A DNA stretch of 64,000 nucleotides from an uncultured Wenzhouxiangella sp. Its GTDB lineage: Bacteria; Pseudomonadota; Gammaproteobacteria; Xanthomonadales; Wenzhouxiangellaceae. This document shows positions 20,057-28,599 of the stretch, in pieces. Below the pieces are notes generated by a model, which searched no databases, was not told the origin of the DNA, and saw nothing but the letters and a program-made list of their open reading frames with translations. The translations under genes were made by a program, and so were the position numbers. Within the stretch, counting starts at the first letter, position 1; every line of letters starts with the position of its first letter. The stretch is taken from the NCBI GenBank assembly GCA_913057195.1, contig CAJXNL010000003.1, positions 1 through 64,000 on the forward strand, in the 5' to 3' direction.

Positions 20057-20803
20057 ATGGAACTTACATTTGGCCAATACGAGTTAATTTACAACTCGTT
20101 CTCATTTGGTGTAGCAACATTCTTTGCTGCCACTTTGTATTTCTGGCTGGGGTTATCACAAGTCGCGAAGGAATACAAAACGGCAGTGATCATCACCGGC
20201 TTGGTGACCTTCATCGCAGGTTATCACTACTGGCGAATCTTCGGCAGCTGGGGCGATGCTTATGAAGCGGTGAACGGAACCGTGACCGCGACTGGCGTTG
20301 CTTTTAACGTTGCCTACCGTTACGTTGACTGGCTGTTGACCGTACCTCTGCTCTTGATCGAGCTGATCTTGGTGATGGGTCTGTCAAAGTCAGAAACCGT
20401 TCGCAAGAGTGTCTCGCTCGGTGGCGCAGCTGCATTGATGATCATCTTGGGCTACCCAGGTGAGGTCTCTGGCGGTATTGACGGCACCCGCATGCTGTGG
20501 GGCGTCTTGTCCATGATTCCGTTCTTGTACATCGTCTACAACCTGTTTGTGGGTCTGTCCGACTCCATTAACAGCCAGCCCGCCGAGGTGCGTGGTCTGG
20601 TCAGCGCTGCACGCTGGATTGTCGTCCTGTCTTGGACGTTCTACCCAGTCGTGTACTTCCTGCCGTTCGCAGTCCCAATGGACGGTGGCACAGCCAAAGC
20701 CGTGATCGAAGTGGGCTACACAGCCGCCGACATCATCGCGAAAGCTGCCTTTGGTGTGCTGATCTTCACCATCGCTGTGCGCAAATCGCGCGGTGCTGCA
20801 TAA
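20057..20803 (+). CDS. Proteorhodopsin, green-tuned proton pump
   Basis: Seven-helix retinal protein of 248 residues that exports protons in light. Helix C reads RYVDWLLTVPLLLIE: D91 (Schiff-base counterion), T95 and E102 (proton donor) form the D-T-E pump signature. L99 occupies the spectral tuning position (105 in the type protein), predicting green absorption. The retinal lysine is K229 in GYTAADIIAK, with the second counterion D225; H57 matches the conserved helix B histidine. No cleavable signal peptide is evident. Tyr161 aligns (from memory) with the glycine that opens the carotenoid-antenna window of xanthorhodopsin, so a bound antenna is unlikely. It is flanked by its own promoter and terminator. 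Confidence 0.97.
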   Translation: MELTFGQYELIYNSFSFGVATFFAATLYFWLGLSQVAKEYKTAVIITGLVTFIAGYHYWRIFGSWGDAYEAVNGTVTATGVAFNVAYRYVDWLLTVPLLLIELILVMGLSKSETVRKSVSLGGAAALMIILGYPGEVSGGIDGTRMLWGVLSMIPFLYIVYNLFVGLSDSINSQPAEVRGLVSAARWIVVLSWTFYPVVYFLPFAVPMDGGTAKAVIEVGYTAADIIAKAAFGVLIFTIAVRKSRGAA

Positions 20804-20830
20804 GGATCCACAGATCCTGTAAAGCACAAG

Positions 20831-20846
20831 CATCACCTTCGTGATG
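20831..20846 (+). terminator. Small hairpin after proteorhodopsin
   Basis: CATCAC-CTTC-GTGATG forms a 6-bp stem with a four-base loop just upstream of the main terminator. It has no T-run and may protect the mRNA 3' end. Confidence 0.4.
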
Positions 20847-20852
20847 TCAAAG

Positions 20853-20883
20853 ACCCCGGCCAGTTCCTGGCCGGGGTTTTTTT
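20853..20883 (+). terminator. Strong intrinsic terminator of the proteorhodopsin transcript
   Basis: An 11-bp perfect stem (ACCCCGGCCAG / CTGGCCGGGGT) around the loop TTC is followed by seven T residues. It separates the rhodopsin transcript from the crt operon and suggests they are made at different levels. The remaining 212 bases before crtI (20884-21095) must contain the crt promoter, but I see no convincing hexamer pair there. Confidence 0.93.
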
Positions 20884-21095
20884 ATGCGCATTCACCCCCC
20901 TGCCGTGTTGGCCAAGAAGATTCAATCAACACCACACATCCTCATCGATGCGGCCATCACACCCCTCAAGCTACAGTTTGTGTCAAGCATGCGGTATCCT
21001 TAAAGGTGGCGTAGTCCACATCGCCAAGACAGCCCCATTCGTCTCAATCAGGTGGATGGCCAAGAGCCCCAGTCAGCGGAGAGACAAGTCAACCA

Positions 21096-22580
21096 ATGAA
21101 ACAGTTCGTGGTAATCGGCGCAGGATTTGGTGGGATGGCAGCAGCGCTGCGGGCGCGCGCCAAAGGATATGAAGTCACCCTGATCGATCGGTGTCCGCGC
21201 CTGGGTGGACGTGCGCAGGTGTTTGAGCGTGGAGGTTACCGCCACGATGCAGGACCAACAGTCATTACCGCGCCTTTTTTATTTCAAGAACTTTTTGAGC
21301 TGTTTGACAAACGAATGGAGGACTACATTGAGCTGGTTCCTTTAAAGCCGTGGTATCGGTTCCGCTTTAACGACGGTGAGCATTTCGATTATGGCGGGAG
21401 CATGGAGGACACCCTCAACGAGATCCGTCGTCTCAGTCCTGACGATGTCAACAATTATCAAAAGCTCCTAGCTGACTCAAAGCGCCTATACGATGTCGGC
21501 TTCACGGCGCTGTCCGATGCTCCGTTTCATAGCCCAGCGTTCATGTTCAAACAAGTCCCCCACCTCATTCGACTGGGCGCATGGCGCACCGTTTGGCAAA
21601 TGGTCTGCCGCAGAATCAAAAACGACTATCTCCGGCAGGCATTTTCGATCCAACCGCTTCTGGTGGGAGGCAATCCTTTTGATACCACAAGCATTTACGG
21701 CCTGATCCACTTCCTGGAACAAGCCCATGGCGTGCATTTTTCCATGGGTGGCACCGGCGCTTTGGTTGATGGCCTGGCCCGTCTGATGGACGAGGAAGGA
21801 ATTCGCGTTGAGCTGAACACCACTGTGGAAAGAATCGAAACCCGTGGAAACTCAATCACCCGAATCAAAGTGTATGATGACAACCACAACACACGTGAGA
21901 TCGCATGCGATGGTGTGATTTCAAATGCAGATCCTGCGCACCTCTATGGCGAGTTGCTGCCTGCTGAGTCTGTTAAAAAGTCGGCTCACTTCAAAGTGCG
22001 CCATGCCAAAAAATCAATGGGCCTGTTTGTCTTGTTTTTTGGAACACGCAGACAATATCCAGATGTCGCTCACCACACCATCTGGATGGGGCCGCGCTAC
22101 AAAACGCTCTTACAAGACATCTTCAAAAAGAAAATATTGGCCGAGGACTTCTCCATTTATCTACACCGACCGACAGCGACAGACCCCAGTTTTGCGCCCG
22201 AGGGCTGCGACAGCTTTTACGCGTTGGTCCCAGTTCCAAACCTCGAGGCAGAGTTGGACTGGGAAAAGGAAGGCCCTCAGTTAAGTCGCCGCGTGATCGA
22301 GGCTCTGGAGGAAACAATGATGCCAGGCCTGACAGACTGCATCGAGGCAGACTTTTTTATGACCCCGGAAGATTTCGAGGAGCGTTATCTCTCGCCTCAA
22401 GGCGCGGGGTTCTCAATCTCTCCCTACTTCAGTCAGTCGGCTTGGTTTCGCTTTCACAATCGCTCTGAAGGCCCGGACAATTTGTATCTTACAGGCGCTG
22501 GCACGCACCCTGGCGCGGGGCTTCCGGGTGTTTTGTGCTCAGCGAAAGTGGTTGATCATCTGCTGGAACCAGCGCGATGA
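21096..22580 (+). CDS. crtI: Phytoene desaturase
   Basis: FAD-dependent desaturase converting phytoene to lycopene. The 494-residue protein has the N-terminal FAD motif (VIGAGFGGMAAALRARAKGY), LGGRAQVFERGGYRHDAGPT, and the C-terminal carotenoid-dehydrogenase signature (LTGAGTHPGAGLPGVLCSAK). Two sampled sequence lines (21241-21360) are 45% G+C, lower than the general impression of the window, which may hint at transfer. GGAGAG lies about 14 bases upstream. The gene overlaps crtB by 4 bases and leads the crtI-crtB-crtY-blh operon. Confidence 0.96.
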   Translation: MKQFVVIGAGFGGMAAALRARAKGYEVTLIDRCPRLGGRAQVFERGGYRHDAGPTVITAPFLFQELFELFDKRMEDYIELVPLKPWYRFRFNDGEHFDYGGSMEDTLNEIRRLSPDDVNNYQKLLADSKRLYDVGFTALSDAPFHSPAFMFKQVPHLIRLGAWRTVWQMVCRRIKNDYLRQAFSIQPLLVGGNPFDTTSIYGLIHFLEQAHGVHFSMGGTGALVDGLARLMDEEGIRVELNTTVERIETRGNSITRIKVYDDNHNTREIACDGVISNADPAHLYGELLPAESVKKSAHFKVRHAKKSMGLFVLFFGTRRQYPDVAHHTIWMGPRYKTLLQDIFKKKILAEDFSIYLHRPTATDPSFAPEGCDSFYALVPVPNLEAELDWEKEGPQLSRRVIEALEETMMPGLTDCIEADFFMTPEDFEERYLSPQGAGFSISPYFSQSAWFRFHNRSEGPDNLYLTGAGTHPGAGLPGVLCSAKVVDHLLEPAR

Positions 22581-23515
22581 GCAACAAAACCCCTGACATG
22601 GTGGAACAACCATTGGCCATTTTGGCCGAGCATGGACGGACATTCCACTTTGCCAGTCATTTGCTTGGGAAGACGTTTCGCCTGCGGGCTGCCAAACTCT
22701 ATGCATTTTGCCGCTACATCGATGACTTAGCAGACAAAACTCAAGATCCGCAGCTGGCAAAAAAACGGCTGCAGAGCCTGCGCCGAGACTTGAGCCTTCG
22801 CGCTTCAGCTCACGAGCGATGTGCGCAAATGCTGGCATTGGCAGAAGAAACCTCGATGCCCATGACACCGGTGCTGGCACTGATTGATGGTGCAATGCAA
22901 GACTTGTCACCCGTCTCCATCCCCGACGAGCGGGCATTAATCCAGTACGCCTACCAAGTGGCGGGGACGGTTGGGTTGATGATGTGTTCTGTCCTGGATG
23001 TTAAAGATGCCCAGGCACTGCCCTACGCCATTGACTTGGGCATCGCCATGCAATTGACCAATATTGCTCGAGATGTGGGTGAGGACGCGGAACTTGGGCG
23101 GGTCTATCTGCCGACCGAGTGGACCGGTGGGCTTCGCCCTGACGATATTCTTGATCCGTCTCCGGTCCATGCCGAAACGCTCAAGGTGGCAACGAGGCGA
23201 ATGCTTTATTTGGCTGATGAGTACTACTACAGTGGGCTGCAAGGCCTTTACTTTTTGCCCCGCGGCGCCCGCTGGGGGATCTTGGTGGCCGCTCAGGTCT
23301 ATCGTGACATCGGCACACTGATCGCTGGGGCCGATTATCGCTCATGGGATCGGCGCGCGATCGTCTCAAAACAACGAAAAATTCAAAAGGCAGGCCTGGC
23401 CATCACGGCCCATGTCTTACGCAATCGATTCAAACCCCACCGTCCTGTCCACAATCCCAATTTGCATCGCCACCTTGACGACCACTATGGGGCCAATGAA
23501 ACAAAAGCGGCCTGA
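22577..23515 (+). CDS. crtB: Phytoene synthase
   Basis: Condenses two geranylgeranyl diphosphate molecules to phytoene, the first committed carotenoid step. The 312-residue protein carries the first Asp-rich motif DDLAD (D49, D50, D53) and the second (NIARDVGED, about residues 165-175) with LGRVYLP following. The start overlaps crtI by 4 bases (ATGA) and the stop overlaps crtY by one base. Its substrate needs a GGPP synthase (CrtE), which is not encoded in the cluster. Confidence 0.96.
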   Translation: MSNKTPDMVEQPLAILAEHGRTFHFASHLLGKTFRLRAAKLYAFCRYIDDLADKTQDPQLAKKRLQSLRRDLSLRASAHERCAQMLALAEETSMPMTPVLALIDGAMQDLSPVSIPDERALIQYAYQVAGTVGLMMCSVLDVKDAQALPYAIDLGIAMQLTNIARDVGEDAELGRVYLPTEWTGGLRPDDILDPSPVHAETLKVATRRMLYLADEYYYSGLQGLYFLPRGARWGILVAAQVYRDIGTLIAGADYRSWDRRAIVSKQRKIQKAGLAITAHVLRNRFKPHRPVHNPNLHRHLDDHYGANETKAA

Positions 23516-24657
23516 TGAGCTCAGGCATGAAGCCGACGATTGAAAGTGATGTTTTGATTATTGGCGGGGGCCTATCGGGTCTGTCATTGGCCGTGGCTTT
23601 GATTGAAAAAAACACCTCACTGACCATCTCCATCGCCGAACCTCGGCGGGAATACAAAAACGACCGCACCTGGAGTTTTTGGCAATCTCATGATCATCGT
23701 TGGGCAAAGGCGGTCAGCCACCGTTGGTCCCGTTGGTGCTTTGGCTTAGAAAGTCAGCCGCAACAGTCCATCTATTCTCCCCACCGACCGTACCAAAGCA
23801 TTGAAAGCCTTGATTTTTATCGGCTCGCCACCGAACGTATCGAGGCATCGGATTGTGTTTGTCTTTATCTGGGAGAAGCCATTGAGCGTTGCGAGAAAAG
23901 CCACTCAAAATGGCATGCAACCGCCTCTCAACGACAATTCATCGCGCCGGTGGTGATCGATACACGTCCACCCCCCATAGAGCAGCTAAATACCAGCTTA
24001 CTCCATCAGTGCTTTATTGGGCACGTCATCGAGCACCCAGCGGCATTTAAACCAGATCGGCTGGAATTGATGACCGACATGGCAAGCGATGAGCACGGCT
24101 TTAAGTTTACTTACTGCCTGCCCTTTGGCGCAGACCTGGCCCTGGTTGAGTTGACTCGATTTGCACCGCATCCAGTGGACTGGGCCGTACTGGACGCCGA
24201 CCTACACGAACTCAAGCGCCAGCGCGGCTGGCTGGATGCACCGATTCATCGAACTGAGCGAGGTCAGCTGCCGATGGGCATGGCACCGCGTCTTGCCAGC
24301 GAATCGGGCTATGCCTACGCTGGCACCAGCGCTGGCGGATTACGCGCTGCAACCGGCTACGGGTTTTGGCGAATTCAAAACTGGGCCAACGCTTGCGCGG
24401 AGGCGCTGAATAAACACCTGGATCCCCTGGCGCACCCGCCAGAGCCGCCGCTTCAGGCTTGGATGGACCGTCTTTTTCTTCGCGTGCTGCGTCATTATCC
24501 CGATCGGGCACCGGAGCTGTTTTTTCGACTGTATCAGCGGGTGCCACCTGAAGCACTGATCCGATTTTTGAGTGATCAATCCAGCATAAGAGACAAACTC
24601 AAAGTGGTTCTTTCACTGCCCAAACGTCCGTTTTTGGCTATACTAACGAAGCGATGA
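23515..24657 (+). CDS. crtY: Lycopene beta-cyclase
   Basis: Flavoprotein of 380 residues that cyclises both ends of lycopene to give beta-carotene. The N-terminal nucleotide-binding motif is LIIGGGLSGLSLAVALIE; the family blocks NDRTWSFW, LPFGADLALVELTRF and the C-terminal GLRAATGYGFWRIQ follow. It belongs to the CrtY type of proteobacteria, not the membrane CrtYcd type. It is embedded between crtB (1-base overlap) and blh (4-base overlap), so all four proteins should be made from one message. Confidence 0.93.
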   Translation: MSSGMKPTIESDVLIIGGGLSGLSLAVALIEKNTSLTISIAEPRREYKNDRTWSFWQSHDHRWAKAVSHRWSRWCFGLESQPQQSIYSPHRPYQSIESLDFYRLATERIEASDCVCLYLGEAIERCEKSHSKWHATASQRQFIAPVVIDTRPPPIEQLNTSLLHQCFIGHVIEHPAAFKPDRLELMTDMASDEHGFKFTYCLPFGADLALVELTRFAPHPVDWAVLDADLHELKRQRGWLDAPIHRTERGQLPMGMAPRLASESGYAYAGTSAGGLRAATGYGFWRIQNWANACAEALNKHLDPLAHPPEPPLQAWMDRLFLRVLRHYPDRAPELFFRLYQRVPPEALIRFLSDQSSIRDKLKVVLSLPKRPFLAILTKR

Positions 24658-25532
24658 ACTGGTCTGTTGAAAGCAGAACATTTGTGCCGGTCGCCTTCTT
24701 GGCCGCGCTGGTCTTGGCGGTCGCACCCACCCTGGTTCCCTGGCCTTTGCAACTGGCGCTGCTGGCGCTGGGCGTGGTGGTTCTGGGGCTGCCTCATGGC
24801 GCCCTCGACCCTGCCACAGCCGAAGAGGCCAAGCTGATTCACTCGCGCACATCTTGGCTCATTTTCAATACGGCGTATACCTTGGTTGCGGTAGCGGTCA
24901 TTGGTTTGTGGTGGCTGTTCCCAGTCTTGACCCTCGCTTTATTTCTGGCGGTGAGCGCCTGGCATTTTTCGGGTGACTGGCGCTTTGTTCTGCCCAGCTG
25001 GGCGCAATGGATCGGAGGTGCAGGCCTTTTAATGATGCCAATTGTGATGCACACACCCGCTGTGGCCGACATTTTCACCGTTTTATCGGGGCCCGGAGGT
25101 GGCGCCCTGGCCGAATTCTTGGCCCAGGCAGGCTGGGCGGTGCCCGCATTGATGCTTGCCGCGGCCGTCTATGCCGCAGCACAAAAGGCCTGGGCGAGTG
25201 CTTTGGAGTTGTCTGGTTTGGTGGCGCTTGGTTCAGTCGCTCCACCGCTGGTTTTTTTCATTGTGTATTTTTGCCTGTTGCACAGTCCGAGACACCTTCG
25301 GGAACATTTTGAAGCAACGGCGCGCGCGCAACATCCCCGATTGTGGCGAATGCTGGTGATGTACACATTGGCCACACTGCTGCTGGCGTTCCCATTGCTG
25401 TGGCTGTGGTCTGGCGGTGAGCTGGGTGAAACCACCCTTCGACTGGTCTTCATCGGTCTGGCCGCAGTGACGGTGCCCCATATGCTGCTGATGCTTTACG
25501 CGGAGTCCAAAACGCGCTCCACCCAGTGCTGA
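24654..25532 (+). CDS. blh: Beta-carotene 15,15'-dioxygenase (Brp/Blh family)
   Basis: Membrane iron enzyme that cleaves beta-carotene into two retinal molecules, the chromophore of the rhodopsin. The 292-residue protein has several hydrophobic helices and the four iron-ligand histidines expected for Blh: H48 (GLPHGALDP), H104 (SAWHFSGDW), H210 and H214 (HSPRHLREH). Their spacing resembles that of characterised Blh. The start overlaps crtY by 4 bases. The 3' end overlaps the convergent recJ gene by 37 bases; no idi gene follows. Confidence 0.94.
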   Translation: MNWSVESRTFVPVAFLAALVLAVAPTLVPWPLQLALLALGVVVLGLPHGALDPATAEEAKLIHSRTSWLIFNTAYTLVAVAVIGLWWLFPVLTLALFLAVSAWHFSGDWRFVLPSWAQWIGGAGLLMMPIVMHTPAVADIFTVLSGPGGGALAEFLAQAGWAVPALMLAAAVYAAAQKAWASALELSGLVALGSVAPPLVFFIVYFCLLHSPRHLREHFEATARAQHPRLWRMLVMYTLATLLLAFPLLWLWSGGELGETTLRLVFIGLAAVTVPHMLLMLYAESKTRSTQC

Positions 25533-27214
25533 ATAATCAGCTGGACCCGATGCTGACCACGCCATCGGTTAACATCCAGCCGATAGGTCACATGCCAAGG
25601 CTGAGGCAAGTCAAAAGACATCAACGCCCCGGCGCGAAAAGCAATGCCATCAAACAGCTGCTGAGTGCCAGGCGCGCGAAGCGTCAATTTCATGTGCTCA
25701 CCACCCACCAGCCGGCGTTCCACAATGTCGAATTCGCCATCAAACAAGGGCTCAGTAAAACCCTGTCCCCACGGCCCCGCCCGTTCAATCGCAAGCGCCA
25801 GCTCAGAGGTGAGCACATCAGGCGGTAAGCACCCATCCGATGACACCACCGCCTGGCTTATCGGGAGGCTTTCCACCGTTTGGTAAAACACCTCTTCAAA
25901 CCGGGCCAGTGCGTCCTCGTCAATGGTCAGGCCAGCCGCGCCTGCATGACCACCAAATTGCCGCATCAAGCCTGGGGCTTGCCGGTCTATCGCCACCAAA
26001 AGATCTCGCATATGCACACCCTGAGGCGCCCGCCCGGATCCTTTAACTTGGGTGGGATTTTGCTCATCAGTTGCAAAGGCGACCACGGGGCACTGAAGCT
26101 TATCAGCCACCTGCCCCGCCACCAATCCCACAACACCTTGATGCCAGCTGGCATCAAAAAGACACATCCCGCGAACAGATTCTTGCTGACCCGCCATGAC
26201 CCGTTCAGCCTGCTCCTGTGCCTGGGCTTGCATGCTGGCCTGGAGTGTCCGACGCTGCTGATTAATCTCATCGAGCGTCTGCGCCCAGTGCCTCGCCGTG
26301 GGCTCATCCGCAGCCAGTAAGCACCGCACGCCAACACTCATCTCTTCTAAACGACCCGCAGCATTCAGTCTCGGCGCCACCGCAAATCCAAGATCAGCGG
26401 CTGTGCAGTGGACGAGATTGCGCTTGGCCACCTCTAACAGAGCTCGAACACCAGGACGTGTTTGACCAGCCCGAATCCGAGACAGCCCTTGCGCCACCAA
26501 TACGCGGTTGTTGTGATCCAAGTTGACCAAATCAGCCACCGTCCCCAACGCCACAAGATCCAACCATTGATCCAGACGAGGCTCAGCGCGTTGCGCAAAG
26601 TGGCCGGCTTGCCGTAAAGCCGAGCGCAACGCCACCATCAGGTAAAAAACCACGCCTACCCCAGCCAAGTGTTTGGACTCAAAATCATCAGCGGCCAAAT
26701 TGGGGTTAACAATGGCATCAGCCCCCGGCAAGGTGTCCGTCGGCAAGTGGTGATCTGTAATGATCACACTCATCCCAAGCGCTTGAGCCGATGCCACCCC
26801 CTCATGAGCGCTGATGCCTTGATCCACTGTCAGGATCACGTCGGGTTGTGGCGACTCAATTTCATCAACCAACTTTTGACTCAAACCATAGCCGTGACGA
26901 AAACGATCGGGAATCAGCCAGTCGACATGCTTTGCACCCATCGCGCTCAGCGCATCCACAGCCAAAGCCGTTGCTGTGGCGCCGTCAGCGTCAAAATCAC
27001 CGACAACCAGAATGCGTTGATTTTGACCGATGGCTTGTTGCAGCCGACTCACTGCCGCATCAATGCCCGATAAGGTTGGGGGCAACATCGCCCGGAGCGT
27101 GTAGTCTGGAGGCTCTGACAATCCGCGATTGCCCCACACCAGGGCCAAGACGTCGTCATTTGAGCGCAGCGGCGCCGATCCGCTTGCAGACCGGCTGATC
27201 ACCACCTTACGCAC
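25496..27214 (-). CDS. recJ: Single-stranded-DNA-specific exonuclease RecJ
   Basis: 5'-3' single-strand exonuclease of recombination and mismatch repair, 572 residues. DHH-superfamily motifs are visible: VVGDFDADGATATALAV, LTVDQGI, ITDHHLP and the later GRAPQGVHMRDLL and GGHAGAAGLT blocks. The start is GTG at 27214, overlapping the RpfE-like gene by 8 bases. The last 12 codons are antisense to the end of blh. In E. coli recJ is directly followed by prfB and lysS; here 5.8 kb lies between them. Confidence 0.96.
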   Translation of the reverse strand: MRKVVISRSASGSAPLRSNDDVLALVWGNRGLSEPPDYTLRAMLPPTLSGIDAAVSRLQQAIGQNQRILVVGDFDADGATATALAVDALSAMGAKHVDWLIPDRFRHGYGLSQKLVDEIESPQPDVILTVDQGISAHEGVASAQALGMSVIITDHHLPTDTLPGADAIVNPNLAADDFESKHLAGVGVVFYLMVALRSALRQAGHFAQRAEPRLDQWLDLVALGTVADLVNLDHNNRVLVAQGLSRIRAGQTRPGVRALLEVAKRNLVHCTAADLGFAVAPRLNAAGRLEEMSVGVRCLLAADEPTARHWAQTLDEINQQRRTLQASMQAQAQEQAERVMAGQQESVRGMCLFDASWHQGVVGLVAGQVADKLQCPVVAFATDEQNPTQVKGSGRAPQGVHMRDLLVAIDRQAPGLMRQFGGHAGAAGLTIDEDALARFEEVFYQTVESLPISQAVVSSDGCLPPDVLTSELALAIERAGPWGQGFTEPLFDGEFDIVERRLVGGEHMKLTLRAPGTQQLFDGIAFRAGALMSFDLPQPWHVTYRLDVNRWRGQHRVQLIIQHWVERVLDSA

Positions 27215-28148
27215 GCGACAGCCTCAGCGCGCTTCGCCACAGCGCCTTGGGTGTGAGGCGCCAACGTTGGTGGCGCGTGGTCAGTTCCAAACCGCTCAGA
27301 CGGCCCAGGCCAACCCGCCTTATCAACGTTTTGAGACTTGCATTGAGAGCGTGCAACGCCGCTTCCACATTGCCTGACGAGGGCGGCATGAATTCGATCA
27401 GCTCACCTGCTCCAATGGCCTCAACGCCGTGTTGATGTGGAGAGCGTCGATGAATTTTCAGTGCTTCAGCCAAACCATTGAGTTCTGGCGTCTCGGCCGC
27501 GACGGTGTGTACCCGCGGGCTCAGGCGGGTCGGATCCGGCATCGAGCCTGCCCCCCAAAACCACAAACCTTGCGGGACTGGCGGTCCGCCATCGGTGTGC
27601 TTGGCGCGATGATGCAACAATATTTGACTCTCACTGATGAATTGAACCCAACGACTGGCTTTTTCACCTTGGGGCATCAGCGCATCCAAACTCAGGCCAT
27701 CCAGCGCCCAAATCGGCTGCAAACGAGCGCCCAGACGCCGTGGCGCCACCAAAAAAAGCCCACTGGCATCCTGCTCCAATGCGAAATCGGTTGATGCAAT
27801 CAGCTCCTCACAAACCGCGATGACATCGCCCAGAGAAAAGTCCTCCATCGGTCGGGCCCACACCGCATTCAGATCCGGCCGTAGGGCGAGTGGTGTGACA
27901 TTGATCAGCACCTCATCTGTCCGGGGCCGTTGAGCCAGCGCGCGCCACAGCGGCGCGGGCGAAATCGCGTGATCGACAAGCCACTGCCCCCCGAAACCAT
28001 CGTGATCCACCCAATCGTGGAGACCCACGCGCCTGAGTTTTTCCAAGGCAGTCAACACGCCCGGGCTGGCAGCCAACCAGCGCTCTAAGTCCGGAACAAA
28101 AACAATGGCGGGGGCGTTAGTGGCCGTAGCTGACTTCCACAATTTCAT
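27207..28148 (-). CDS. RpfE-like protein (COG4255 type), function unknown
   Basis: Protein of about 313 residues resembling the RpfE-type proteins found beside recJ in Xanthomonas and other gammaproteobacteria. These are sometimes labelled cofactor-independent phosphoglycerate mutase-like without proof. The [10 protein letters not shown] motif in the second half is characteristic; an N-terminal FVPDLERWL stretch begins the conserved part. ATG 28148 overlaps greA by 32 bases; TTG 28142 is an alternative start. It lies between greA and recJ, the arrangement I recall from the rpf region. I do not know its reaction. Confidence 0.7.
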   Translation of the reverse strand: MKLWKSATATNAPAIVFVPDLERWLAASPGVLTALEKLRRVGLHDWVDHDGFGGQWLVDHAISPAPLWRALAQRPRTDEVLINVTPLALRPDLNAVWARPMEDFSLGDVIAVCEELIASTDFALEQDASGLFLVAPRRLGARLQPIWALDGLSLDALMPQGEKASRWVQFISESQILLHHRAKHTDGGPPVPQGLWFWGAGSMPDPTRLSPRVHTVAAETPELNGLAEALKIHRRSPHQHGVEAIGAGELIEFMPPSSGNVEAALHALNASLKTLIRRVGLGRLSGLELTTRHQRWRLTPKALWRSALRLSRA

Positions 28149-28599
28149 AGGCGCGCATGCCGCCTGGGGCTTCAAACTCGACCACGTCGCCTGATTCTTT
28201 ACCGATTAAAGCGCGTGCCAGTGGCGCACTGATGCCCAGGCGTTGCGATTTCGTATCAGCCTCAAGGTCACCCACCAGCTGCCATCGAATTTCCTCGCCG
28301 TCACCCGACTCATCGACCAAGACAACTGTAGCGCCAAACACCACTTTGTCGCCTGGCTCTAAAGTGGCGACATCAATCACACGGGCGTGGCTTAGTGCCG
28401 ACTCCAACTCCTTGATCCGGCCCTCAATAAAGCCTTGCTGCTCGCGAGCGGCGTGATACTCGGCATTTTCTTTCAGATCGCCATGTGCACGCGCCTCCGC
28501 GATGGCCTCGATCACGGCAGGACGGTCCACTTTCTTTAACTGGTTCAGCTCTTCTCGAAGCCGCTCAGCACCTTCTTTGGTGATGGGCACCTGACTCAT
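28117..28599 (-). CDS. greA: Transcription elongation factor GreA
   Basis: Binds RNA polymerase through the secondary channel and triggers cleavage of backtracked transcripts. The 160-residue protein has the N-terminal coiled coil with the acidic tip ([15 protein letters not shown]) and the C-terminal domain block ([15 protein letters not shown]). An excellent AAGGAGG lies 5 bases before the ATG, inside the end of carB, and the start overlaps the carB stop (ATGA). The carA-carB-greA order is common in gammaproteobacteria. Confidence 0.97.
   Translation of the reverse strand: MSQVPITKEGAERLREELNQLKKVDRPAVIEAIAEARAHGDLKENAEYHAAREQQGFIEGRIKELESALSHARVIDVATLEPGDKVVFGATVVLVDESGDGEEIRWQLVGDLEADTKSQRLGISAPLARALIGKESGDVVEFEAPGGMRAYEIVEVSYGH

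Noticed and set aside
20884-21095. Possible crt operon promoter and a TTGTGTCAAG motif resembling light- or MerR-type regulator sites
   Set aside because: Spacing of the hexamer-like pieces is wrong and I have no reliable consensus for such a regulator. A promoter must exist here, but I cannot place it.
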